Below, one piece after another: positions 33,554 through 41,629 of a stretch of 64,000 nt of DNA. The notes under the pieces are model-generated. The model saw nothing but the letters and a program-made list of their open reading frames with translations, was not told where the DNA came from and did not search any database. Where the stretch lies: NCBI GenBank assembly GCA_036377075.1, contig DASUZB010000012.1, positions 1 through 64,000 on the forward strand, written 5' to 3'. Numbering within the stretch: position 1 is the stretch's first letter; the number at the start of each line of letters is the position of its first letter. Source of the DNA: DASUZB01 sp036377075 (GTDB lineage Bacteria > Actinomycetota > CALGFH01). Both the position numbers and the translations under genes were made by a program.

Positions 33554-35053
33554 CCGCCGCTCCCACTCGGGCGCGAGCGCCTCGATCAGCGCCAGGTAGC
33601 GCTCGTACGCCTCGGCGAGCGCGGCCGTCCGGTGCGCGTCCGGCTCGTAGGTCCGCGCCACCCGCACCGCCCGGTCGGCGCCGTCGGCCAGCCGCGGGTG
33701 CAGGCCGGCGGCCACGGCCGCGCAGAGGGCGGCGCCGAGCGCCCCCGCCTCCCGCGACGAGGTGACCGCGACCGGCTGGCCGAGCGCGTCGGCGAACACC
33801 TGCGCCCACACCTCGCTGCGCGCCCCGCCGCCGGTCAGCCGCAGCTCGCGCACCACGAAGTGGTCGCGCAGCGCGTCGACGTGGCTGCGGTGGTTGAACG
33901 CGACCCCCTCGAACACGGCGCGCAGCAGGTGCCCCCTGGTGTGCCAGCCCTTGAGGCCGAGGAAGGCGCCGCTGGCGCCGGGATGGCCCGGGGAGCCGTA
34001 CAGGAACGGCAGGTACAGCACGCGCGAGGGCTCGCCGAGGGTGGCGGCGACCTCGTCGCCGACGAACCCGAACGGCGACGCGCCGGCCTCCTCGGCGCGT
34101 GCCGCCTCCAGCGGGGCGAGGCGGCTGACGAACCATTCCAGGTTGGTCGCGGACGCGGCCGAGTTCGCCATCGTGATCCAGCGGCCCGGCTCCACCCAGT
34201 TGCGGCACAGCAGCCGCTCGTCGCGCACCGGGGCGTCGCTGATCACCTCGTTGATGCTGAAGGTGCCGGCGATCATGGTGAGCTGGCCCGGGCGGACGCA
34301 GCCGCAGCCGATCGCCGAGGCGTCGCAGTCGTGCAGCCCGGAGACCACCGGGGTGCCTGGCGCCAGCCCGGTCGCGGCCGCCGCCGCGGCGCTGACCTCG
34401 CCGGCGGCCTGGTCGGAGCGGACGATCTCCGGCAGCGCCCCGCGCAGCTCGTCGAGCCCGAACAGCGCCAGCGCGCCGGGCGCGTAGCCCTGGGTGGCCA
34501 GGTCGGTGAAGCCGGCGCTGGCGTCGGTCGGGTCGGTGGTCAGCCGCCCGGTGAGCTTGAGCTTGAGCCAGTCCTTGCACGACAGCACGTGGCGGATGCG
34601 CCGGTAGACCTCGGGCTCGTGCTCCTTGACCCAGGCGAGCAGGACCGGCGGCTCGACCGCGAAGGGGGCCTCGCCGAGCAGGTTCAGGGCCCTTTCGGCG
34701 ACGCCGTCGCGGCGCAGGCGCGCCGCCACCGCACCGGCCCGTCCGTCCAGCGAGAGGATCGCCGGCCGTGCCGGGCGCAGCCGCTCGTCGAGCACCAGCA
34801 GCCCGTCGCCGTGGCCCGTCGGCCCCACCGCGGCGACGTCGGCGCCGCGGGCGCCGGCGGCGCGCAGCGCCTGCCCGATCGCCTGGCAGGCGCCGGCCCA
34901 CAGGTCGTCGAGGTCCTTCTCCACCCAGCCCTCGCGGGGCGTCCGCTGCTGGCTGGGGACCGCGCCGGCACCGAGCGGCGCGCCGTCGGGGCGGAACAGC
35001 ACCGCCTTGGTGACGGTGAGGCCGGCGTCGAGGCCGAGCAGCAGCTCGCTCAC
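33539..35053 (-). CDS. FGGY family carbohydrate kinase
   Basis: A 504-residue kinase: N-terminal LLGLDAGLTVTKAVLFRPDG, WVEKDLDDLW, GPTGHGDGLL, sugar-pocket motif GLHDCDASAIGCG, and C-terminal LTGGGARSEVWAQVFADALGQPV with EAGALGAAL, all in the normal FGGY order. The exact sugar (xylulose, ribulose, erythritol and glycerol are possibilities) is not clear from sequence. Start GTG 35053 overlaps the stop of the upstream hydroxyacid dehydrogenase gene (GTGA), so both act together, probably oxidising and phosphorylating a sugar acid or polyol. The longer upstream frame is non-homologous. Confidence 0.9.
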   Translation of the reverse strand: MSELLLGLDAGLTVTKAVLFRPDGAPLGAGAVPSQQRTPREGWVEKDLDDLWAGACQAIGQALRAAGARGADVAAVGPTGHGDGLLVLDERLRPARPAILSLDGRAGAVAARLRRDGVAERALNLLGEAPFAVEPPVLLAWVKEHEPEVYRRIRHVLSCKDWLKLKLTGRLTTDPTDASAGFTDLATQGYAPGALALFGLDELRGALPEIVRSDQAAGEVSAAAAAATGLAPGTPVVSGLHDCDASAIGCGCVRPGQLTMIAGTFSINEVISDAPVRDERLLCRNWVEPGRWITMANSAASATNLEWFVSRLAPLEAARAEEAGASPFGFVGDEVAATLGEPSRVLYLPFLYGSPGHPGASGAFLGLKGWHTRGHLLRAVFEGVAFNHRSHVDALRDHFVVRELRLTGGGARSEVWAQVFADALGQPVAVTSSREAGALGAALCAAVAAGLHPRLADGADRAVRVARTYEPDAHRTAALAEAYERYLALIEALAPEWERRLPPG

Positions 35054-36105
35054 TGCCGTGCGAGGGCGACGGCGTCGGCGTTGACCACGGTGGCGGTGTG
35101 GCCGCGCTCGGCCAGCTCCCTGACGGCCTCGGCGACCAGCCTGACCGACTTCTCCCTGGCCTCGACGGTGGCGCCGGCAATGTGCGGGCTGAGGGTGACG
35201 TTGTCCAGCGCGCGCCACGGGCTGTCGGGCGGCAGCGGCTCCTGGTCGTGCACGTCCAGCCCGGCACCGGCGATGCGGTGCTCGGCCAGCGCCTGGTAGA
35301 GGGCGTCGTGATCCACCATCCGGCTCCGTGCCGTGTTGACGAAGTAGGCCGTCGGCTTCATCAGCGCGAACTGCTCGCGGCCGATGAACCGCCTGGTCTC
35401 GGCGCTGAGGCGCGCGTGCAGGCTGACCACGTCGCCCTCGCGGAACGCCTGGTCCAGCTCGGTGAGCTTCTCGCCGCCGTGCGCGTCGATCGTGTCGCGG
35501 TCGACGTAGGGGTCGAACACCAGCAGCCGCACCCCGAACCCGGCCAGCCGCCGGGCGAGCTGCCTGGCGACGTGCCCGAACCCGACCATCGCGACGGTGC
35601 GGCCCGCCAGCTCCCAGGCCGGGGCGGCGAACTCCTTGGGCCAGCCGCCCGCCTTGATCCCAGCGTCGGCCCTGGCGACGTCGCGGACCTCCGCGAGCAG
35701 CAGCGCCAGCGCCTGCTCGGCGACCGCGGCGGCGTTGCGCCCTTGCACGTTGGCGACGGCGACGCCGCGGCGGCTCGCCCCGTCGAGGTTGACGTTCTCG
35801 ACGCCGGCGCGGGCGACCACCACCGCGGCGAGCCGCGGCGCCGCCTCCAGGACCGCCAACGGCACGGGCGCGAAGTGCACCACCAGCAGCTCGGCCTCGC
35901 CCGCCGCCGCGACCACCTCGTCAGGGGTCGGCACCGCCTCGGGGCCGTCGGTCTCCATCGTCTGCTGCATGCTGTGCTGCCGCTCCGGCGGCGCCGCCCA
36001 GTCGACCGCCCGCACGGGTCCGAAGCCGCCGCCGAGTTCGCGCTCGATCGCCGCCCTGAAGGCCTCGTGGGGGATGAGGCGGTCGCCGACCACCAGCGTG
36101 TCCAA
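35050..36105 (-). CDS. D-isomer-specific 2-hydroxyacid dehydrogenase
   Basis: The 351-residue enzyme has the NAD-binding VAMVGFGHVARQLARRLAGF glycine motif and the catalytic set of the phosphoglycerate-dehydrogenase-like family. The arginine is in YFVNTARSRMVD, the glutamate in DVHDQEPLPPDSP and the histidine in LSPHIAGAT. Start TTG 36105 has GGGAGGG 4-5 bases before it; no ATG in frame gives family length. It is co-directional and overlapping with the FGGY kinase. A role in metabolism of a sugar acid is inferred from that link. Confidence 0.87.
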   Translation of the reverse strand: MDTLVVGDRLIPHEAFRAAIERELGGGFGPVRAVDWAAPPERQHSMQQTMETDGPEAVPTPDEVVAAAGEAELLVVHFAPVPLAVLEAAPRLAAVVVARAGVENVNLDGASRRGVAVANVQGRNAAAVAEQALALLLAEVRDVARADAGIKAGGWPKEFAAPAWELAGRTVAMVGFGHVARQLARRLAGFGVRLLVFDPYVDRDTIDAHGGEKLTELDQAFREGDVVSLHARLSAETRRFIGREQFALMKPTAYFVNTARSRMVDHDALYQALAEHRIAGAGLDVHDQEPLPPDSPWRALDNVTLSPHIAGATVEAREKSVRLVAEAVRELAERGHTATVVNADAVALARQ

Positions 36106-36142
36106 TTGGCCCTCCCTCGGCTGGCGCGGAATTGGTCGCCCC

Positions 36143-36177
36143 CACGGTACGGCGCGGCGCGGCGGTCCGGTACCGTG
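36143..36177. promoter_or_regulatory. Inverted repeat between hydroxyacid dehydrogenase and enoyl-CoA hydratase genes
   Basis: CACGGTAC (36143-36150) and GTACCGTG (36170-36177) form a perfect 8-bp inverted repeat with a GC-rich 19-base centre in the 106-base divergent region. An operator or a transcript hairpin are both possible. Confidence 0.35.
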
Positions 36178-36211
36178 CGGTCGCCGGGCAGGCAACCGTT
36201 GGAGGTACGGC

Positions 36212-37018
36212 ATGGCCGCAGAAGGGCTCGCCACGGGCGAGCGTGTCACCATCGACAAGGACGGCCACGTGCTGCTGGTCGGCGTCAACCGTCCGGAGAA
36301 GCGCAACGCCTTCGACCTGGCGGTGATCCGGGAGCTGGCGGCGGCGTACGAGCGCCTCGGCGACGACGGTGACGTGCGCGTCGGCGTCCTGTACGGGCAC
36401 GGCGAGCACTTCTCGGCGGGGCTGGACCTCGCCGAGGTCGGGCCGGTCGCGGCCGAGCAGGGCGTGCAGGCGCTCTCGGGCGGCGGCCGCTACGACCCCT
36501 TCGGGGTCTGGGGCGAGCCGGTGCCCAAGCCGGTGGTGATGGCCGTGCAGGGCATCGCCTTCACCCTCTCGATCGAGCTGGCCCTCGCCGCGGACGTCGT
36601 GGTGGCCGCCGAGGACGTGCGCTTCCGCCAGCTCGAGATCGCGCGCGGCATCCTCCCCTTCGGCGGCGCCACCTTCCGCGCCCCCGCCCAGCTCGGCTGG
36701 GGCAACGCGATGCGCTTCCTGCTCACCGCCGAGGAGTTCGGTGCCGAGGCGGCCCGGCGCATCGGTCTGGTCCAGGAGGTCGTGCCCGCGGGGCGCCAGC
36801 TCGACCGCGCGGTCGAGCTCGCCCAGCTGGTGGCCGCCCAGGCGCCGCTCGGGGTCCAGGGCACCCTGGCCAACGCGCGGGTCGCGCGGGCGGCGGCCGA
36901 GCGGGCGGCGGTGGCGCACCTGGCGGAGCTGGTGCCCGGCATCCTCAACAGCCAGGACGCCGCCGAGGGGATACGCAGCTTCCTCGAGCGCCGCGCCGGC
37001 CGCTTCACCGGCGCCTGA
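36212..37018 (+). CDS. Enoyl-CoA hydratase/isomerase (crotonase) family protein
   Basis: The 268-residue crotonase-fold protein shows VLLVGVNRPEKRNAFDLAVI, the oxyanion-hole motif YGHGEHFSAGLDLAEV, and a second oxyanion region MAVQGIAFTLSIELALAADVVVAAED, with LLTAEEFGAEAARRIGLVQEVVP after it. In true enoyl-CoA hydratases the second region has paired glutamates, of which one position here is unclear, so hydratase, isomerase or another crotonase activity is possible. Start ATG 36212 is supported by GGAGG 6 bases upstream. It is divergent from the hydroxyacid dehydrogenase. Confidence 0.88.
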   Translation: MAAEGLATGERVTIDKDGHVLLVGVNRPEKRNAFDLAVIRELAAAYERLGDDGDVRVGVLYGHGEHFSAGLDLAEVGPVAAEQGVQALSGGGRYDPFGVWGEPVPKPVVMAVQGIAFTLSIELALAADVVVAAEDVRFRQLEIARGILPFGGATFRAPAQLGWGNAMRFLLTAEEFGAEAARRIGLVQEVVPAGRQLDRAVELAQLVAAQAPLGVQGTLANARVARAAAERAAVAHLAELVPGILNSQDAAEGIRSFLERRAGRFTGA

Positions 37019-37027
37019 GCTTCGGGC

Positions 37028-39574
37028 CTAGCCAGACGCCGCTGGACTGCCGGTCCGGTCGAGCGCGCCGTCGAGCGTGCCGAGCAGCTCGTCGAGGGAT
37101 GCCTGCAGGCCCCGCCGCCACGCCACTTCGAAGGCGTCCGGGTCGGCGGCCCGGCGCAGCGCCTCCAGGCGCTCGCCGCGTCCGGGATCCTGGAGGTGCG
37201 CGGGCTGGCTGCCGAGCTGCCTGGCGTCGGCGGCGGCGTGGAGGAGGACCGCGACCGGCGGGTCGCGATCGGCCAGCAGGCCGGCGAGGCGGTCGAGCAC
37301 GACGGGGACCGTGTGGGCGTGCGCCGCCAGGGCGGCCACCCCGAGCGCCTCGCGGAGGTACGCGAGGGCGTCCACCGCTGCCCCGGCCCGCTCCGCGGCC
37401 CGGCCGAGCAGGAGGAGCATCAGCCCCTCGCAGCGGTGGTCCCCGACGCGGCGGAACGCCGCCAGGCAGTCGCGCCCGAGCTCGGCGGCGCGGGCGTCCT
37501 CCCCGCGCGCCAGCCAGACCTCCGCCAGGGCGCTCCTCGCGTGGGCCTGCTCGTGCTCGCTGCCCTGGCGCACGCTGAGCCTGAGGGCCTCGGCGGCGAG
37601 CGGCTCGGCCCGGCCGGCGTCGCCGAGCTCCCGCACCAGGCGGGCGGCCATCAGGTAGGCGCAGTTCGCGACCCGGAGGAGGTCGCGCTCGAGGGTGAAC
37701 AGCCGGTGGGCCTCGCCGAGCAGCGTGAGTCCCTCGGCCGGGTCCTTTACCAGGCCGAGGGTCTGCAGCGTCGTCGCGGTCTGCCAGCGGTCGCCCACCG
37801 ACCGGAAGTGCGCCAGCGCGGCCTCGAACGGCTGCACGGCCCCGTCCACGTCGCCGTTGTAGGCCCTGACCGCGGCGACCTCGCGCCGGGCACGGGCCAG
37901 CAGCTGCTGGTCGCCGAGCCGCTCCGCCAGGGTCAGCGCCTCCTCGGCAAGCGGCGCCGCCCGCTTCGCCTCCCAGGGGCGGAGGGCCTGGGAGGCGGCC
38001 AGGAGCGCCGTGACGCGGGCCGGCGGCGGTCCCGTGCCGGCCGCCAGGGCACCCTCGGCCCACAGGATGGCCGAGCGCCGCAGGTCGGCATCCTCCCAGA
38101 ACTGCCACAGCGCCCCGACCAGGCGGAGCGCGACGGCCGGCTCGTTGTCCAGCGACCATTCCAGCGCCTGCACCAGGTTGTCGTGGTCCTGGCGCAGCGT
38201 GGCGATCCAGCCGGCGGCGTCCGGGCCGCGCAGGTGCGGCTCGGCCTCCTCGGCCACCCGCACGAACCAGCCGGCGTGGCGCCGCCACAGCGACCGCCCG
38301 GTGGCCTCGCCCAAGCGCTCGCGCGCGAACGAGCGCAGCGACTCCAGCAGCCGGTAGCGGTTGCTGGCACCCACCGGGTCGACCACCACCAGGGAGCGGT
38401 CGACCAGCCTGGGGAGCAGCTCCAGCACGTCGGACCGCGCCAGCGCCTGGTCGGTGCAAACGGCCTCGGCCGCGGCCAGGGAGAAGGAGCCGGCGAACAC
38501 CGCCAGCCGGGTGAACAGGCGCCGTTCCGGCTCGCCGAGCAGGTCGTAGCTCCACTCGATCGCCCCGCGCAGGGTGCGGTGCCTGGCGGGCAGGGCGGGC
38601 CCGCCGGAGGCGAGCAGCTGGAAGCGGTCGTCCAGCAGCCCGGTGAGCTGGTCGGGGGTGAAGGTGCGCAGCCGCGGCGCGGTCAGCTCCAGCGCCAGCG
38701 GCAGGCCGTCGAGACGGCGGCAGAGCTGCGCGACCGCCGCGGCGTTCGCGGCGGTCACGCGGAACCGCGGGCTGGCCGCTCGCGCCCGGTCGGCGAGCAG
38801 CCGCACCGCGTCGCTCTGGACCACACCATCGAGGTCCGACGCGCCCTGCCCCGGAACCGGCAGCGGGTCGACCCGGTAGACCACCTCCCCGGGCGACCCG
38901 AGGGGCTCGCGGCTGGTGGCCAGGACCTTGACGGGCGCGGCGGCGTCCAGCAGCGCGCGCACCACCGTGGCCGCCTCGGCGAGCAGGTGCTCGCAGTTGT
39001 CGACCACCAGCAGCGCCCGCCTGCCCACCACGAACGCCACCAGGGTCTCCACCGGCGAGCGGCCGGGAACCTGCTGGCCGCCGAGGGCGGCCAGCAGCCG
39101 GTCGGCGACGGCCGACCCTTCCGGGAGCGGCGCCAGCTCGGCCAGCCAGACGCCGTCGGCGTACCGGTCGGCGGTGGTCCTGGCGACCTCCAGCGCCAGC
39201 CTCGTCTTGCCCGTCCCCGCCGGCCCCGTCAGGGTCAGCAGCCGGCCGGAGCCGAGCAGCCCGGCGACCTCCTCGAGCTCACGGGCGCGCCCGACGAAGC
39301 TGGTCAGCCGCGACGGGAGGTTGGTCGCCGGCCGCGCCGCCCGGTCGCCGAGCAGCGCCGCGCCGAGGGCGGCGAGCTCGCCGCGCGAGCCGGCGCCGAG
39401 CTTGGCGAGCAGCGCGGAGACGTGGCTCTCCACGGTCCGCACCGAGACGGAGAGCCGCTCGGCGACCTCGCGGTTGCTCAGCCGCTCGACGAGGCAGCGT
39501 AGGACGTCGAGCTCCCGGCGGGTGACGCCCGCCCGTACGAGCTGGAGCGTGGCGTCGTCCCCGAGCTGTGCCAT
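37028..39574 (-). CDS. LuxR-type regulator with N-terminal HTH, NB-ARC-like ATPase and TPR region
   Basis: An 848-residue regulator in an inverted order compared with classic LAL proteins: the LuxR helix-turn-helix comes first (residues 17-65: TRRELDVLRCLVERLSNREVA, SVRTVESHVSALLAKLG). It is followed by an NB-ARC/STAND ATPase with Walker A GPAGTGKT at 117-124 and LLVVDNCEHLL, then an SFVGRARELE entry motif as in AfsR-like proteins, the LATSREPL sensor motif and long TPR-like helices. The ATPase probably oligomerises on binding an inducer, activating transcription. Target genes are unknown; the CMD-like gene at 39718 is divergent. Confidence 0.9.
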   Translation of the reverse strand: MAQLGDDATLQLVRAGVTRRELDVLRCLVERLSNREVAERLSVSVRTVESHVSALLAKLGAGSRGELAALGAALLGDRAARPATNLPSRLTSFVGRARELEEVAGLLGSGRLLTLTGPAGTGKTRLALEVARTTADRYADGVWLAELAPLPEGSAVADRLLAALGGQQVPGRSPVETLVAFVVGRRALLVVDNCEHLLAEAATVVRALLDAAAPVKVLATSREPLGSPGEVVYRVDPLPVPGQGASDLDGVVQSDAVRLLADRARAASPRFRVTAANAAAVAQLCRRLDGLPLALELTAPRLRTFTPDQLTGLLDDRFQLLASGGPALPARHRTLRGAIEWSYDLLGEPERRLFTRLAVFAGSFSLAAAEAVCTDQALARSDVLELLPRLVDRSLVVVDPVGASNRYRLLESLRSFARERLGEATGRSLWRRHAGWFVRVAEEAEPHLRGPDAAGWIATLRQDHDNLVQALEWSLDNEPAVALRLVGALWQFWEDADLRRSAILWAEGALAAGTGPPPARVTALLAASQALRPWEAKRAAPLAEEALTLAERLGDQQLLARARREVAAVRAYNGDVDGAVQPFEAALAHFRSVGDRWQTATTLQTLGLVKDPAEGLTLLGEAHRLFTLERDLLRVANCAYLMAARLVRELGDAGRAEPLAAEALRLSVRQGSEHEQAHARSALAEVWLARGEDARAAELGRDCLAAFRRVGDHRCEGLMLLLLGRAAERAGAAVDALAYLREALGVAALAAHAHTVPVVLDRLAGLLADRDPPVAVLLHAAADARQLGSQPAHLQDPGRGERLEALRRAADPDAFEVAWRRGLQASLDELLGTLDGALDRTGSPAASG

Positions 39575-39717
39575 GGCGACCCATCGTAGCCGGGCGAGGC
39601 GGCACCACGGAGGGAAGTTCCGTGCCGGCCACCCACGACAGCGGCCGGGGAGAGGCCCGATGATGGCGTTGGACGGTCCGCCATGGGGCGCCAGGCCGGG
39701 CGGGGGAGGACGCGAGC

Positions 39718-40314
39718 ATGAGCTTTCTCAGGACGATCGGCGACCAGGAGGCGAGCGGGGAGGTCGCCGACGTCTACGACCAGGAGCGCAAGGAGCGCGG
39801 CTACGTGATGGACGCCACCCGGGCGCTGAGCACCCGCCCGGAGGTCCTGCTGGCGTGGGAGCGGTTCATGGCGGCGGCTCGCGAGGACGGCTTCACCCTG
39901 CGGCTGCGCGACTGGCGCCTGATCACCCTGGTCGCCGCGAAGCACATCCGGTCCACCTACTGCTCGCTGGTCTACGGCCGGGCGCTCGTCGAGGACCTGG
40001 GCTCGGCCGAGGCGGTGCTCGCGGTCGAGCGCGACTTCCGCTCCGCGGGCCTGTCCGAGCGGGACGTGGCGATGCTGGAGTACGCCGAGAAGGTGACCGT
40101 GGCGGCGCACACGATCACCGAGGACGACGTCGAGCGGCTGCGCCGGCACGGCTTCTCGGACGAGCAGGTCTTCGACGTCGCCCTGTGCGCGGCGATCCGC
40201 AACCTGTTCAGCCGCCTGATCGACGCGGTCGGCGCGACGCCCGACCCCGACCTCCACGAGCTGGAGCCCGCCGAGCTGCGCGCCGCGCTGATGGTCGGCC
40301 GGCAGCTGGAGTAG
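39718..40314 (+). CDS. Carboxymuconolactone decarboxylase (AhpD-like) family protein
   Basis: A 198-residue all-helical protein of the CMD/AhpD superfamily, closest to the peroxidase-related group: EVADVYDQERKERGYVMDATRALSTRPEVLLAWERFM, then RLRDWRLITLVAAKHIRSTYCSLVYGRAL. The usual CxxCxxxH redox/catalytic site appears only as YCSLVYG, with one cysteine and no following histidine, so standard peroxidase chemistry is doubtful. It is divergent from the LuxR-ATPase regulator. CMD-like proteins are frequent targets of ECF41 sigma factors, and one such factor is encoded at 19814, but no link is visible. Confidence 0.82.
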   Translation: MSFLRTIGDQEASGEVADVYDQERKERGYVMDATRALSTRPEVLLAWERFMAAAREDGFTLRLRDWRLITLVAAKHIRSTYCSLVYGRALVEDLGSAEAVLAVERDFRSAGLSERDVAMLEYAEKVTVAAHTITEDDVERLRRHGFSDEQVFDVALCAAIRNLFSRLIDAVGATPDPDLHELEPAELRAALMVGRQLE

Positions 40315-40428
40315 CGCCTCGGCCGTTGCCTACGAGCCTCTCATCGACATCTCATCCACGGTGCGTAGCGTGGTCTCCGGCCCCTACCCCCTGCCGTGCC
40401 CCCCGGGACCCGACGAGAGGCTCCCTCC

Positions 40429-41187
40429 GTGCGCCGTCCGAGCCTTGCCGTGCTGGTCGTGCTCCTCGCGGCCTCGACGGCCGCGTGCGGCGGCGGGCCG
40501 AAGGCGTCGGGGGACCCGTTCGGCCGCACGGCGGCGCCGTCCCCGTACCCCGAGCGCGCCGCGCCCGCGCGGCTCGACCCGGCCCGCTTCAGCAGCCACA
40601 TCGACCACCCCTACTGGCCGATGCGGCCGGGCAGCCGCTGGACCTACCGCGAGGTCGACCCGAGGGGCGGCCGGCGGCGGGTCGAGGTCACCGTCGGCGA
40701 CCAGACCAGGACCATCCTCGGCGTCGAGGCCAGGGTGGTGCACGACACCCTGACCGTGGACGGCCGCCTGGTCGAGCAGACCGACGACTGGTACGCGCAG
40801 GACGCCGACGGGAACGTCTGGTACCTCGGCGAGCAGACCAGGGAGTTCCACGACGGCACGACCACCACCAAGGGGTCGTGGCAGGCCGGCGTCGACGGCG
40901 CCAGGCCGGGCATCCTGCTCCCCGCCCATCCCCGGCCGGGCATGTCCTACCAGCAGGAACGCTACGACGGCAGGGCCGAGGACCGCGCCACGGTGCTGAG
41001 CCTCGGCATGCGCGCCAAGGTCCCCTACGGCTTCTTCGACCACCTGCTCATCACCAAGGAGTGGACGCCGCTCCAGCCGAGCGTGCTCGAGCACAAGTTC
41101 TACGCGCCCGGGGTGGGGCCGGTCCTGGCCATCACCGTGAGCGGCGGCTCGGGCCGGGAGGAGCTCCTCCGCTTCGACCGCGCCTGA
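40429..41187 (+). CDS. Lipoprotein A, paralogue of the lipoprotein at 48514
   Basis: The 252-residue precursor starts at GTG 40429 (AGAGG 8 bases before) and has a lipoprotein-like signal ending in ASTAAC with cysteine 20. The mature part is all-beta: IDHPYWPMRPGSRWTY, VGDQTRTILGVEARVVHDTL, DWYAQDADGNVWYLGEQT, ARPGILLPAHPRPGMSYQQE and LEHKFYAPGVGPVLAI. The same framework occurs in the lipoprotein at 48514-49434. The pair bracket the RND genes. The family is uncharacterised. An extracytoplasmic accessory or ligand-binding role for the RND system is an inference from position. Confidence 0.82.
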   Translation: MRRPSLAVLVVLLAASTAACGGGPKASGDPFGRTAAPSPYPERAAPARLDPARFSSHIDHPYWPMRPGSRWTYREVDPRGGRRRVEVTVGDQTRTILGVEARVVHDTLTVDGRLVEQTDDWYAQDADGNVWYLGEQTREFHDGTTTTKGSWQAGVDGARPGILLPAHPRPGMSYQQERYDGRAEDRATVLSLGMRAKVPYGFFDHLLITKEWTPLQPSVLEHKFYAPGVGPVLAITVSGGSGREELLRFDRA

Positions 41188-41306
41188 GCCGCCCTGGAGG
41201 CGCGCCGCGCCTGGGCCCGAGGGTGCCCGGGTGCTTCGGAGTGTGCGCGGGGCCCGAGCTTGCGTCCGGATCGCACTCTTGCTCCCGAATCTGCGAAAAT
41301 TTCTCT

Positions 41307-41318
41307 GACTAGTTAGTC
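41307..41318. promoter_or_regulatory. Palindrome 1 of the RND leader
   Basis: GACTAGTTAGTC is a perfect GACTA-GT-TAGTC dyad, followed directly by GAC so that GTTAGTCGAC is formed. It lies in the AT-richer part of the leader and may be an operator. Confidence 0.5.
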
Positions 41319-41385
41319 GACTTCAAGGGGATTTTCGTCGTACGCAGGGATTTCACGAGTGAACATTTGCAGTTACCCTTCCGAA

Positions 41386-41445
41386 GGGACTAGGTAGTCG
41401 GGGGGCTACCTGGCCGAGGGGGACTAGGTAGTCGGGGGGCTACCT
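41386..41445. repeat. Tandem 26-base repeat carrying palindromes 2 and 3
   Basis: Two identical 26-base copies start at 41386 and 41420 (34-base period). Each contains GACTAGGTAGTC (41388-41399 and 41422-41433), a perfect 5-2-5 palindrome, and then a second overlapping dyad AGGTAG-N8-CTACCT (first copy 41392-41397 with 41406-41411). As DNA these are operator-like; as RNA the two dyads are mutually exclusive hairpins. Confidence 0.65.
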
Positions 41446-41447
41446 AA

Positions 41448-41597
41448 GGGGGCTCAGACGCGACGTATCAGGCAGCCGCGCGCTGCGCTCATCAGTCTGA
41501 GCGGATCACGGATTCAAGCAAACTAGGTAGACACTCGCGTCGTAAACGCCGGGGGGCTCAAATGCGACGTTTCTGCCAGCCGTGCGCTGGTCTCATC
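41448..41597. repeat. Imperfect 46-base duplication with palindrome 4
   Basis: Segment 41448-41493 aligns without gaps to 41552-41597, with 38 of 46 positions identical (both begin GGGGGCTCA and share GCGACGT and CTCATC). The second copy is preceded at 41521-41532 by AACTAGGTAGAC, 10 of 12 matches to the GACTAGGTAGTC palindrome, as the first is preceded by palindrome 3. The whole site-plus-46-mer unit therefore appears duplicated. Confidence 0.6.
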
Positions 41598-41629
41598 TTC
41601 TTCGCCGGGGAGCAGGGGGGGCTGGCGCG

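Larger units (their letters stand above)
41188..41629. other. 442-base leader of the RND operon
   Basis: No gene is credible in this stretch. It is instead dense in repeats, listed separately: palindromes of the GACTA-NN-TAGTC type at 41307, 41388, 41422 and (imperfect) 41521, a 26-base direct repeat at 41386 and 41420, and a 46-base imperfect duplication at 41448 and 41552. It is also less GC-rich than its surroundings near 41290-41370. A regulatory leader is the best description. Confidence 0.6.
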
